Source: Pilimelia columellifera
GTDB taxonomy: Bacteria > Actinomycetota > Actinomycetes > Mycobacteriales > Micromonosporaceae
Assembly: GCF_039532605.1 (NCBI RefSeq)
Contig: NZ_BAAARY010000007.1
Location: forward strand, 62,001 to 126,000
Direction: 5' to 3'
Length of the DNA: 64,000 bases
This document shows, piece by piece, positions 35,280 to 43,604 of the stretch. The notes beneath the pieces are model-generated. The model saw only the letters and a list, made by a program, of their open reading frames with translations. It searched no databases and was not told the origin of the DNA. Positions within the stretch are counted from its first letter, which is position 1; every line of letters starts with the position of its first letter. Position numbers and translations under genes: made by a program.

Positions 35280-36061
35280 CGCCGCTGACATTGGCCTGGA
35301 GCCGGGGCCGGATGGAGCTGCTCCAGTTCAGCCGCAGCCGGGAATCGGTGGTCTTCACCCTGTTGTTCCCGGTAATCATGATCTCGATCTTCGGATCGAT
35401 CTTCAACGGCGTCATCGCGCCCGGTGTGCGGTTCACCCAGTACTTCGTCACCGGCATGATCGCCACCGGGCTCATGACGGTCGGGTTCCAGAACCTGGCC
35501 ATCCAGATCCCCATCGAACGGGACAAGGGCGTCCTCAAGCGACTACGCGGAACCCCGATGCCGCCCTGGGCCTACTTCGCCGGAAAGGTCGTCTTCGTCA
35601 TCGTCGTCGGGGTGGTCGAGACGGTCCTGCTGCTGGCCATCGCCACCGCGTTCTTCGGACTCGACATGCCCGGCTCGGCGACCGACTGGTGGACGTTCGC
35701 CTGGGTGTCGGTGCTCGGCATCACCGCCTGCACACTCTGCGGGATCGCGTTCACCTCCCTGGTGCGCACCGCCCGCGGGGCGCCCGCGGTGGTGACCCCG
35801 GTGGCGCTGGTGCTCCAGTTCATCTCCGGCGTGTTCTTCGTCTTCACCCAGCTGCCGACCTGGATGCAGCAGGTGGCGGCGCTGTTCCCGCTCAAGTGGA
35901 TGTGCCAGGGGATGCGCTCGGTGTTCCTGCCCGACTCGTTCGCGGCGAACGAGCCGGGCGGATCGTGGGAGCTGGGCAAGGTGGCGCTGGTGCTGGGGCT
36001 GTGGTGCGTCATCGGGCTGGTGCTGTGCGTGCGCACCTTCCGCTGGTCCAACCGCGACTGA
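35276..36061 (+). CDS. ABC-2 type exporter, permease
   Basis: 261 residues with six hydrophobic segments and the ABC-2 pattern: an elbow helix before the first segment (FSRSRESVVFTLLFPVIM), the GMIATGLMTVGFQNLA stretch and a long RDKGVLKRLRGTPMPPWAY cytoplasmic loop that docks with the ATPase. The GTG start overlaps the ATPase stop by 4 nt (GTGA), so the two are coupled. It ends 5 bp from the convergent hydroxybutyryl-CoA dehydrogenase gene. Confidence 0.92.
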   Translation: MTPLTLAWSRGRMELLQFSRSRESVVFTLLFPVIMISIFGSIFNGVIAPGVRFTQYFVTGMIATGLMTVGFQNLAIQIPIERDKGVLKRLRGTPMPPWAYFAGKVVFVIVVGVVETVLLLAIATAFFGLDMPGSATDWWTFAWVSVLGITACTLCGIAFTSLVRTARGAPAVVTPVALVLQFISGVFFVFTQLPTWMQQVAALFPLKWMCQGMRSVFLPDSFAANEPGGSWELGKVALVLGLWCVIGLVLCVRTFRWSNRD

Positions 36062-36066
36062 CGGGC

Positions 36067-36915
36067 TCAGTACTGGTAGAAGCCCCTGCCGGCCTTGCGG
36101 CCGAGGTCGCCGGCGGTGACCATGCGCTGGAGCAGCTCCGGCGGGAAGAACTTCTCGTCGCCGGTGGAGTCGTAGATGTTGCGGGCGGCGTTGAGCAGGA
36201 TGTCGGTGCCGGTCAGGTCGCAGGTGGCCAGCGGCCCCATCGCGTGACCGAACCCGAGCTTGCTGGCGGTGTCCAGATCCTCGGCCGAGACCACGCCGGA
36301 CTCGACGAGTTTGACCGCCTCCATCACCAGGGCGCAGATGAGCCGGGTGGTGACGAACCCGCCGATGTCCCGGTTCACCACGATGCAGGTCTTGCCGACA
36401 CCCTCGGCGAACGAACGCGCCGTCGCGAGCGTCTCGTCGGTGGTCTTGAAACCGCGGACCAGCTCGCACAGCTGCATCATCGGCACCGGCGAGAAGAAGT
36501 GCGTGCCGACGACCGCCTCGGGACGTCCGGTGACCGCGGCGATCTCGGTGACCGGGATCGCGGAGGTGTTCGTCGCCAGGACCGCGCCGTCCTTGCAGAT
36601 CCTGTCGAGCGCCTTGAAGACCTCGTGCTTGATCTCGATCTTCTCGAAGACCGCCTCGACGACGATGTCCGCGTCAGCGGCCGCGTCAAGCTCGGTCGTC
36701 GTGGTGATCCGGCCCAACGCCGCCGCGACGTCCTCCTCAGCGATCTTGCCCTTGCTGGCGAACCTCTCCAACGAGCCGCGGATGCCGGCCAGACCCCGGG
36801 CCGTCGCGGCGTCGTCCAGGTCCCGCAGAGTGACCTGCCAGCCCGCCTGCGCAGCCACCTGCGCGATGCCCGAGCCCATCAGACCGGCCCCGATGACCGC
36901 GAGTCGTCCCGCCAT
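36067..36915 (-). CDS. hbd: 3-hydroxybutyryl-CoA dehydrogenase
   Basis: 282 residues, the standard single-module length. NAD site VIGAGLMGSGIAQVAAQAG, Ser in NTSAIPVTEIA, catalytic His in GTHFFSPVPMMQLCELV, and the dimerisation domain with DIGGFVTTRLI and GFGHAMGPLATCDL. It oxidises 3-hydroxybutyryl-CoA to acetoacetyl-CoA, which the thiolase at 20-21 kb could cleave. The ATG at 36915 has GGGAGGTG upstream. Single gene between the convergent exporter and murA. Confidence 0.92.
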   Translation of the reverse strand: MAGRLAVIGAGLMGSGIAQVAAQAGWQVTLRDLDDAATARGLAGIRGSLERFASKGKIAEEDVAAALGRITTTTELDAAADADIVVEAVFEKIEIKHEVFKALDRICKDGAVLATNTSAIPVTEIAAVTGRPEAVVGTHFFSPVPMMQLCELVRGFKTTDETLATARSFAEGVGKTCIVVNRDIGGFVTTRLICALVMEAVKLVESGVVSAEDLDTASKLGFGHAMGPLATCDLTGTDILLNAARNIYDSTGDEKFFPPELLQRMVTAGDLGRKAGRGFYQY

Positions 36916-36980
36916 GTCACACCTCCCGTTTCGGACGCCGCACGCGCCCACCAATGACTTCCCGGGACCTTACCGGCGCC

Positions 36981-38264
36981 TCAGAACCCGAACGACGGCT
37001 CCTCCGGCGCGGGACCCCGCTCCACGACCGCGCCGAGCGAGCGCAGATCGTCCACGAAACCGGGGTAGCCCCGGTCGATGTGGTGCGCGTGACTGACCTC
37101 CGTGATGCCGTCGGCGCAGAGCCCGGCCATGACCAGTCCGGCGCCGGCGCGGATGTCGGTGGCCCGCACCGGCGCGCTCGACAATCCCTCCCGACCGCGC
37201 ACCACGGCATGATGCCCGTCCGTTCTGACGTCGGCGCCCAGCCGCGTCATCTCGTTGATGAACATGAACCGGCCGTCGAAGATGTTCTCGGTGATCAGCG
37301 ACGAGCCGGCGCTGACGGCCGCCATGCCGATCGCCATCGGCAACAGGTCGGTGGCGAACCCCGGGAACGGCAGCGTAGCCACGTCGACCGCCCGGGGGCG
37401 TTCGTCCATCCGCACCCGGAAGGCGTCAGGCCCCCGGGTCTCCACCAGGGCGCCCGCGTCGACGAGCTTGTCCAGGGCCACGGCCAGGTGCCGGGGGTCG
37501 GCGCCGGTCACGGTGACGTCGCCGCGGGTCATCACCGCCCCGTACGCCCAGGTACCGGCCACCACACGGTCCCCGACGACAACGTGCCGGACCGGGGCGA
37601 GCCGGTCCACCCCCTCGACCTCCACGGTGGACGTGCCAGCGCCGCGCACCCGCGCGCCCATCGCCGTGAGCATCGCGCACAGGTCGACGATCTCCGGCTC
37701 GCGGGCCGCGTTGTCGATGACGGTGACGCCGTCGGCGAGCGCGGCAGCCGTGAGCAGATTCTCGGTGGCGCCGACGCTGGGGAACTCCAACCAGACCGGA
37801 GCGCCGGTGAGGCGGCGGTCGCTGCGGGCCAGGACGAAGCCGTGTTCGTTGGAGATCCGCGCGCCCATCGCCTCCAGGCCGCGGATGTGCATGTCGAGGC
37901 CCCGGGAGCCGATGGCGTCGCCGCCGGGGTGGGCCACCCGCGCCTGACCGCGTCGCGCCAACAGCGGACCCAGGACGCAGATCGACGCGCGCAGGCGTCG
38001 GACGAGGTCGTAGTCGGCGGCCGCGCCGGGCGCCTCGGGGACGTCGACGGCCACCTCGTCGCCGGTGAAGGCGACCTCGCAGCCGAGCCGTCGGAGCACC
38101 TCGGCCATGATCGCGATGTCGGTGATCCGGGGCACGTTGGCGATCACCGACCGGCCAGGGGCCAGCAGCGCGGCGGCCATGAGCTTGAGCGCCGAGTTCT
38201 TCGCCCCCGACACCCGCACCGAACCCGCCAGCCGGGCCCCACCGGCGACGCGGATCACGTCCAC
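36981..38264 (-). CDS. murA: UDP-N-acetylglucosamine 1-carboxyvinyltransferase, Asp-type active site
   Basis: About 427 residues. MurA makes the first committed step of peptidoglycan synthesis, transferring enolpyruvate from PEP. N-terminal SGAKNSALKLMAA and RITDIAIMAEVLRRLG are diagnostic, as is the active-site loop LARRGQARVAHPGGDAIG. The residue after PGG is Asp116, where most bacteria have the Cys alkylated by fosfomycin; Asp is also found in mycobacteria and chlamydiae and gives intrinsic fosfomycin insensitivity. The GTG at 38264 gives the usual length; an ATG at 38351 would abut the divergent gene start. Confidence 0.93.
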   Translation of the reverse strand: MDVIRVAGGARLAGSVRVSGAKNSALKLMAAALLAPGRSVIANVPRITDIAIMAEVLRRLGCEVAFTGDEVAVDVPEAPGAAADYDLVRRLRASICVLGPLLARRGQARVAHPGGDAIGSRGLDMHIRGLEAMGARISNEHGFVLARSDRRLTGAPVWLEFPSVGATENLLTAAALADGVTVIDNAAREPEIVDLCAMLTAMGARVRGAGTSTVEVEGVDRLAPVRHVVVGDRVVAGTWAYGAVMTRGDVTVTGADPRHLAVALDKLVDAGALVETRGPDAFRVRMDERPRAVDVATLPFPGFATDLLPMAIGMAAVSAGSSLITENIFDGRFMFINEMTRLGADVRTDGHHAVVRGREGLSSAPVRATDIRAGAGLVMAGLCADGITEVSHAHHIDRGYPGFVDDLRSLGAVVERGPAPEEPSFGF

Positions 38265-38349
38265 CCCGGTCGCCGTGTGGGCTGGGGCGAGGTCAGGCGG
38301 CAGCAACGTCAGCCACGGGTCGGACCCGGGCGTCCGTAAGCTTGCCGCC

Positions 38350-38922
38350 ATGGCTGTTCACCTCACCCGCATCTACACCCGCGCCGGCGACGACGGCACG
38401 ACCCGACTGGTCAACAACGAGCTGGCGCCCAAGACCGCCCCACGGATCGCCGCGTACGCCGACACCGACGAATGCAACGCGGCCATCGGCGTGGCGGTCG
38501 CCGTCGGCGGGCTCGACCCGGCGGTCCGGGACGTGCTGACCAAGATCCAGAACGATCTCTTCGACGTCGGCGCGGACCTGGGCAACCCGGTCACCCCCGA
38601 TCCCGCTCATCCCCCGCTACGCGTCACCGAGGAGTACGTCACCCGCCTTGAACAGTGGTGCGACGAGTTCAACGACAAGCTCAGCCCGCTGACCTCGTTC
38701 GTGCTCCCCGGCGGGACGGCCGGCGCCGCGCTGCTGCACGTCGCCCGGACTGTCGCCCGACGCGCCGAACGCGCCGCGTGGGCGCTCATCGACAATGACC
38801 CCGAGCGCACCACAACGCTGCCGGCCAAGTATCTCAATCGGCTGTCGGACCTGTTGTTCATTCTGGCGAGAACCGCCAATCCGGGCGGCGACGTGCTGTG
38901 GTCCCCCGGCGGCGGCCGCTGA
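38350..38922 (+). CDS. cob(I)alamin adenosyltransferase, PduO-type
   Basis: 190 residues of the PduO/MMAB family, which transfers adenosyl from ATP to cob(I)alamin to make coenzyme B12. The ATP-binding N-terminus YTRAGDDGTTRL, then AAYADTDECNAAIG, the central RxVxRRAER stretch (TVARRAERAAW) and C-terminal YLNRLSDLLFILAR are all present. It lies divergent from murA. Its product is the cofactor used by the icmA-type mutase about 23 kb away. Confidence 0.93.
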   Translation: MAVHLTRIYTRAGDDGTTRLVNNELAPKTAPRIAAYADTDECNAAIGVAVAVGGLDPAVRDVLTKIQNDLFDVGADLGNPVTPDPAHPPLRVTEEYVTRLEQWCDEFNDKLSPLTSFVLPGGTAGAALLHVARTVARRAERAAWALIDNDPERTTTLPAKYLNRLSDLLFILARTANPGGDVLWSPGGGR

Positions 38923-38951
38923 GGCGGTCGGCGCGGCCCGGCGGCCGAGGG

Positions 38952-39401
38952 TCAGGAGGTGGCGCGCGGCGGGCCCTCGCCCGGCGCCGCCGCCTCCAGC
39001 CAGGAGAGGAAGCCGGTCAGCGTCCCGCTGGCCATGGCGATCTCGAACGTAGCTGGCCCGCTCTGACAGCGAAGAATGATCGAGTCCGTCGACATCGTCA
39101 GCCGCTCCGGCCCCTCGGGGGCCCGCCGTCCACGGACGATCAGACCCCGCCGGGACAACACCTGGCGGGGCCATGGGAAGACGCTGAAGAGCCGGTACCA
39201 GCGAAGCTCGTCGCCGACGAACCGGGCCAGCCCGGGCGACCAGCCGCGCCCCCGCACCGACGTCGACAACCGGACCTGGAGCCTGATCGTCCCGCCAGAG
39301 CCGGAGATCGCCGCGCGGCGCAGGAACAGCACCAGCGTCACCAGCACCAACGCGCCGGACGCCAGGCCGAAGCCGATTCCGATCGCTTCGAGGACCGACA
39401 T
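38952..39401 (-). CDS. DUF2550 family protein
   Basis: 149 residues: one N-terminal membrane segment (about 8-28) then a compact cytoplasmic domain with GDELRWYRLFSVFPWPR and the ...LRCQSGPATFEIAM strand, as in the DUF2550 proteins found next to atpC throughout actinobacteria. Function unknown. It lies 13 bp after atpC and is surely cotranscribed with it. Confidence 0.88.
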   Translation of the reverse strand: MSVLEAIGIGFGLASGALVLVTLVLFLRRAAISGSGGTIRLQVRLSTSVRGRGWSPGLARFVGDELRWYRLFSVFPWPRQVLSRRGLIVRGRRAPEGPERLTMSTDSIILRCQSGPATFEIAMASGTLTGFLSWLEAAAPGEGPPRATS

Positions 39402-39414
39402 CGGCGTCAGCGGA

Positions 39415-39693
39415 TCATTTCGCCGCGGAGACGCGGGTGGCGCTCTCAGCCAGGACGGTCACACCCTCGTCCGTCACCGACAGGAAACCGCCGGGAACCT
39501 CGTAGACGAGCTGCTCGCCGCCGGCGAGCTTGACCCGCACCTCGCTGGGCTCGGCGAGCTGACCGAGCAGCGGCGCATGCCCGGGAAGGACGCCCAGCTC
39601 GCCCTCGGTGGTGCGGGCGACGAGCATCTCGGCCTCGCCGGCCCAGACCTTCTCCTCGACAGCGACGAACTCGACCTGAAGCTGCTTCGCCAC
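39415..39693 (-). CDS. atpC: ATP synthase F1 epsilon subunit
   Basis: 92 residues, only the N-terminal beta-barrel domain (LQVEFVAVEEKVWAGEAEML, EGELGVLPGHAPLLGQL), lacking the C-terminal two-helix hairpin used for ATPase inhibition in E. coli; short epsilon subunits are known in actinobacteria. Unusually it does not follow atpD: a hairpin and the LCP gene intervene, about 1.55 kb. Confidence 0.95.
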   Translation of the reverse strand: MAKQLQVEFVAVEEKVWAGEAEMLVARTTEGELGVLPGHAPLLGQLAEPSEVRVKLAGGEQLVYEVPGGFLSVTDEGVTVLAESATRVSAAK

Positions 39694-39903
39694 GCTGGAA
39701 CTCCTCGGTGATTCGCTGGTGCTAAGGGGCGGGATGCGGCGAGTCTAATCGCAGCGCGACCACCGCCCCCACCCGGGCCGATCGGCTAAGAGCGCCGTCG
39801 GGGGCGACCCCCGTCCCTCGCCCGTGGGCGTCGCCGGCAACGGCGCGGCCGCCGGGGGCAGATCAGACCAGCAACGCTTTTCAGTCGTTCGACGCCTCAT
39901 GTC

Positions 39904-39909
39904 TGTCAA
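39904..39909 (-). promoter_or_regulatory. possible -35 element upstream of atpC
   Basis: A consensus TTGACA on the minus strand, 211 bp before atpC, in a 239-bp non-coding gap. No convincing -10 follows at 16-19 bp, so this is a weak candidate, noted because atpC needs its own promoter or read-through from the LCP gene. Confidence 0.2.
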
Positions 39910-39932
39910 TACGCGCCGCGGCACGAAACGGT

Positions 39933-41057
39933 TCACCGCACAGTGTTGATCAGCTCCGGGTGTCCGACGACGAACTCCTCCACCCGGTTCCCACGCACCG
40001 CGGAGAAAAACTGGTTCGCCAGGGATGTCAACTCCTCGCCCTGGTACTGGCCGTCCGCCATCACGCTGCCGCCGGGGAGCCGGACCATGGTGATCGACTC
40101 CGACCGGATCTGCCGCAACGCCAGGGCGTAGTCGACGACAGTGTGCCCGCGCCCGCTGAACACCAGGGCCTGGCCGGCCGCCCGCAGCACCCGGTCGAGC
40201 TTCACTGGGTCGGTGAGGACCGCACGGCTCAGCGCCTGGTTCGCCATCGCCCGGATGAACTGCTGCTGGTGGCGCTGGCGGGCGTAGTCGCCGCCGGGGA
40301 TGTACCGCTGACGCACGTAGTCGAGCGCCTCCCAGCCCTTGAGCTGCCGGGTCCCCTTGACGTAGCGCTTCTGCGGGCCCACATATCCGTACGGGCCTTC
40401 GCCGCCGGTGTAGCTGGGACGGCGGTGCCGTCCATCCGGCTGCATGTGGATCGATGTGACGTTCTGGTCGAGGTACATCGTCACCCCGCCCATGGCGTCG
40501 ACGATGCGTTTGAAGCCGGTGAAAGTGATGATCGCCCCGGCATCGAACCGGCGGATGCCGGTGTAGTCGCTGACGGCGCTGGCCAGCAGCTCGAAGCCGG
40601 CGGCCACGTTCGGACGCCCGCCGCCGACCGGGGTGGCGCCGAAGTACATGGCGTGCGCGAGGCGGTCGACGCCGCCGCCGTAACCGGCCTTCTGGAAGCT
40701 GGGGATGTCCAGCAGCAGGTCCCGGGGCAGCGACGTCAGATAGCCGCGGTCCATGGACTTCGGCACGTGCAGCAGCAGCACCGAGTCGGCCCGGGGCACC
40801 CAGTCCGGGACGCTGTCGCGGGGGTCGATGCCCACCAGCAGGATGTTGAGCGGGCCGGTGATGTCGCTGGTCGGCGTCGGCGGGCCCGCGGCGTCCCCGA
40901 AAAGGTCAGCCTGGCCGACCGCGCCCTCGTACCGCGCCACCAGCGCCGTGGTCCCCATCCAGGCGCCGCCGCTGAACAGCAGCAGCAGGGCGCCCATGGC
41001 GATGCTCAGCCTGGCCCACCACGGGGATCGTCGCCGAACGCGCGGTTTCTGTGGCAT
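39933..41057 (-). CDS. LytR-CpsA-Psr (LCP) family cell-wall glycopolymer ligase
   Basis: About 374 residues. A short basic cytoplasmic start, one membrane segment (about 15-35), then the extracellular LCP domain: ILLVGIDPRD, RADSVLLLHV, TSLPRDLLLDIP, the GGVTMYLDQNV stretch, and R-x-R in YVRQRYIPGGDYARQRHQQ. LCP enzymes attach teichoic acid or arabinogalactan-type polymers to peptidoglycan. GGGGGAG precedes the ATG at 41057. Its position between atpD and atpC is unusual. Confidence 0.92.
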   Translation of the reverse strand: MPQKPRVRRRSPWWARLSIAMGALLLLFSGGAWMGTTALVARYEGAVGQADLFGDAAGPPTPTSDITGPLNILLVGIDPRDSVPDWVPRADSVLLLHVPKSMDRGYLTSLPRDLLLDIPSFQKAGYGGGVDRLAHAMYFGATPVGGGRPNVAAGFELLASAVSDYTGIRRFDAGAIITFTGFKRIVDAMGGVTMYLDQNVTSIHMQPDGRHRRPSYTGGEGPYGYVGPQKRYVKGTRQLKGWEALDYVRQRYIPGGDYARQRHQQQFIRAMANQALSRAVLTDPVKLDRVLRAAGQALVFSGRGHTVVDYALALRQIRSESITMVRLPGGSVMADGQYQGEELTSLANQFFSAVRGNRVEEFVVGHPELINTVR

Positions 41058-41186
41058 GTGACTCCCCCATGTCGCGGCCACGCCACCGGCCGCCCAGACG
41101 CCCGCCCGGCGCCAGCGGGCCGACACCGACCAGGGTAGTTCGTGGTCGGCCGCCGATGGGCAACTCGCCCTAAACCGCTACACAGC

Positions 41187-41223
41187 CGGCGGGCCGGCAG
41201 GGGTCTCCCCTACCGGCCCGCCG
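41187..41223 (-). terminator. strong terminator after atpD
   Basis: 11-bp perfect outer stem (41187-41197 with 41213-41223), one mismatch, 5-bp inner stem and a 3-nt loop, 21 nt past the atpD stop codon. It should end the main atp transcript before the LCP gene and atpC. Confidence 0.85.
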
Positions 41224-41244
41224 TCAGAGCCTTGAGCCGACTGA

Positions 41245-42669
41245 CTACTTGGTCAGCTCACGGTAGTTGCGCTCCAGGTCGTCCAGACCGCCGCACATGA
41301 AGAACGCCTGCTCCGGCACGTGGTCGTACTCGCCCTCGGAGATCTTCCGGAACGCCTCGACGGTGTCCTTGATCGACACGAACGAACCCTCGATGCCCGT
41401 GAAGATCTTGGCGGCGTAGGTGTTCTGCGACAGGAACCGCTCGATCCGGCGAGCCCGGTTGACGGTGATCTTGTCCTCTTCGGACAGCTCGTCCATGCCG
41501 AGGATGGCGATGATGTCCTGAAGATCCTTGTACCGCTGGAGGATCCGCTTGACCTCGGTGGCCACCGCGTAGTGCTCGGCGCCCACGTACTCCGGGGCCA
41601 GGATCCGCGACGAGGACGCCAGCGGGTCGACCGCCGGGTAGATGCCCTTGTCGGAGATCGAACGCTCCAGGTTCGTGGTGGCGTCCAGGTGCGCGAACGT
41701 GGTCGCCGGCGCCGGGTCGGTGTAGTCGTCGGCGGGCACGTAGATCGCCTGGAGCGACGTGATCGCCTGGCCACGGACCGAGGTGATCCGTTCCTGGAGC
41801 TGACCCATCTCGTCAGCCAGCGTGGGCTGGTAACCCACGGCCGACGGCATCCGGCCCAGCAGCGTCGAGACCTCAGAGCCGGCCTGGGTGAAGCGGAAGA
41901 TGTTGTCGATGAAGAGCAACACCTCCTGCTTCTGGACGTCCCGGAAGTACTCGGCCATCGTCAGCGCCGACAGGGCGACCCGCAGACGCGTTCCCGGGGG
42001 CTCGTCCATCTGGCCGTAGACCAGCGCGGTCTGGTTGATGACGCCGGACTCGGTCATCTCGTGGATGAGGTCGTTGCCCTCGCGGGTCCGCTCGCCGACG
42101 CCCGCGAAGACCGAGGTGCCGCCGAAGTTGTTGGCGACCCGAATGATCATTTCCTGGATGAGGACCGTCTTGCCGACGCCCGCGCCGCCGAACAGACCGA
42201 TCTTGCCGCCCTTGACGTACGGGGCGAGCAGGTCGATCACCTTGATGCCGGTCTCCAGGATCTCGGTCTTCGGCTCCAGGTCCGCGAAGGCCGGGGCCTT
42301 ACGGTGAATGGGCCACCGCTCCGTGACCTGCAACTGCTCGCCCTCTTTGAGGTTGAGGCAGTCGCCGATCGCGTTGAAGACGTGGGCCTTGGTGCCGTCG
42401 CCGACCGGGACGCTGATCGGCGATCCGGTGTCCCGGACCTCCGAGCCGCGGACCATGCCGTCGGTGGGCTGCATCGAGATGGCCCGGATGATGTTGTCGC
42501 CCAGGTGCTGCGCGACCTCGAGGGTCAGGGTCCTGCGACCCTCGGACAGCTCAACGTCCACGTGCAGGGCGCTGAAGATGTCCGGCATGGCGTCGCGCGG
42601 GAACTCGGCGTCCACGACGGGGCCGATGACCCGGACAACGCGACCGGTGGCGGTCTTGGTCTCTGTCAT
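41245..42669 (-). CDS. atpD: ATP synthase F1 beta subunit
   Basis: About 474 residues; catalytic subunit with P-loop GGAGVGKTV, the catalytic Glu in VGERTREGNDL, and the DELSEED-like DELSEEDK loop that couples to gamma. The start ATG overlaps the atpG stop (TGATG); a GTG one codon earlier is also possible. Last gene before a strong terminator. Confidence 0.97.
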   Translation of the reverse strand: MTETKTATGRVVRVIGPVVDAEFPRDAMPDIFSALHVDVELSEGRRTLTLEVAQHLGDNIIRAISMQPTDGMVRGSEVRDTGSPISVPVGDGTKAHVFNAIGDCLNLKEGEQLQVTERWPIHRKAPAFADLEPKTEILETGIKVIDLLAPYVKGGKIGLFGGAGVGKTVLIQEMIIRVANNFGGTSVFAGVGERTREGNDLIHEMTESGVINQTALVYGQMDEPPGTRLRVALSALTMAEYFRDVQKQEVLLFIDNIFRFTQAGSEVSTLLGRMPSAVGYQPTLADEMGQLQERITSVRGQAITSLQAIYVPADDYTDPAPATTFAHLDATTNLERSISDKGIYPAVDPLASSSRILAPEYVGAEHYAVATEVKRILQRYKDLQDIIAILGMDELSEEDKITVNRARRIERFLSQNTYAAKIFTGIEGSFVSIKDTVEAFRKISEGEYDHVPEQAFFMCGGLDDLERNYRELTK

Positions 42670-43595
42670 CACTGTTCACTTCCTGCCGCAGCGAGGGCGT
42701 TGACGCCGCCGACGATCTCGCTGATCTCCTGGGTGATCCCGGCCTGACGCGCGGAGTTCATTTCCCGCGTGTACTTCTGGATCATGTCATCCGCGTTGTC
42801 GGTGGCGCTTTTCATCGCACGCCGCCGGGACGCCGACTCGCTCGCCGCCGAATCGATCAACGCCGCGTAGATGCGGGTGTTGATGTACTTCGGCAGCAGC
42901 GCGTCGAGCAGCGCCTCCGCCTCGGGCTCGAACTCGTACGCCGGCAGGCCCGCCGCCGTCGGCTGGTCCTGCACCTGCATCGGCCCGATGACGCGCGCCC
43001 GGGGGGTCTGCGTCATCAGCGACTTGAACTGCGTCGACACGATGTGCAGCTCGTCGACGCCGAGCACACCGTCGGGACCGGGGCCCGACGCCGTGTCATC
43101 GGCGCCCCGCACAAACGCCTCGATCAACGTCGCGCCGATCCGCTGGGCGTCGGCGAAGCTGGGCTGCTCCGAGAAGCCCGTCCAGCTCGCCCCGATCGCC
43201 CGGCTCCGGAACGTGTAGTACGCCAGGCCCTTGCGGCCCACGACGTACAGCACCGGCTCCTTGCCCTCGTCCCGCAGCCTCGCCATCAGCTGCTCCGCGG
43301 TCTTGATCGCGTTGTAGCTGTAACCACCGGCCAGGCCACGGTCGCTGGTGATGACCAGGACCCCGGCCCGACGCACCTGCGGACGCGCGGTCAGCAGCGG
43401 GTGGTCGATCGCGGTGCTCGACGCCAGAGCGGTGAGCACCCCCGTGATCGACTCGGCGTACGGAAGAGAGGCGGCGACCCGTGCCTGAGCCTTGGCGATA
43501 CGGCTGGTCGCAACCAGCTCCATCGCCTTGGTGATCTTCTTCATCGACTTGGCGGAACGGATCCGCTGACGAAGAACTCGAACCTGGCCAGCCAT
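42669..43595 (-). CDS. atpG: ATP synthase F1 gamma subunit
   Basis: 308 residues; the central rotor shaft. N-terminal helix LRQRIRSAKSMKKITKAMEL and the C-terminal helix AMKSATDNADDMI match the family; VITSDRGLAGGYS is a conserved mid-domain motif. A Gly/Pro/Asp insert near residues 165-175 is typical of actinobacterial gamma chains. Confidence 0.96.
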   Translation of the reverse strand: MAGQVRVLRQRIRSAKSMKKITKAMELVATSRIAKAQARVAASLPYAESITGVLTALASSTAIDHPLLTARPQVRRAGVLVITSDRGLAGGYSYNAIKTAEQLMARLRDEGKEPVLYVVGRKGLAYYTFRSRAIGASWTGFSEQPSFADAQRIGATLIEAFVRGADDTASGPGPDGVLGVDELHIVSTQFKSLMTQTPRARVIGPMQVQDQPTAAGLPAYEFEPEAEALLDALLPKYINTRIYAALIDSAASESASRRRAMKSATDNADDMIQKYTREMNSARQAGITQEISEIVGGVNALAAAGSEQ

Positions 43596-43604
43596 CGGTC
43601 AGCC

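Noticed and set aside
39799..39813. GGGGG/CCCCC mini-hairpin after the LCP gene
   Set aside because: 5-bp stem with a 3-nt loop, common by chance at this GC content.
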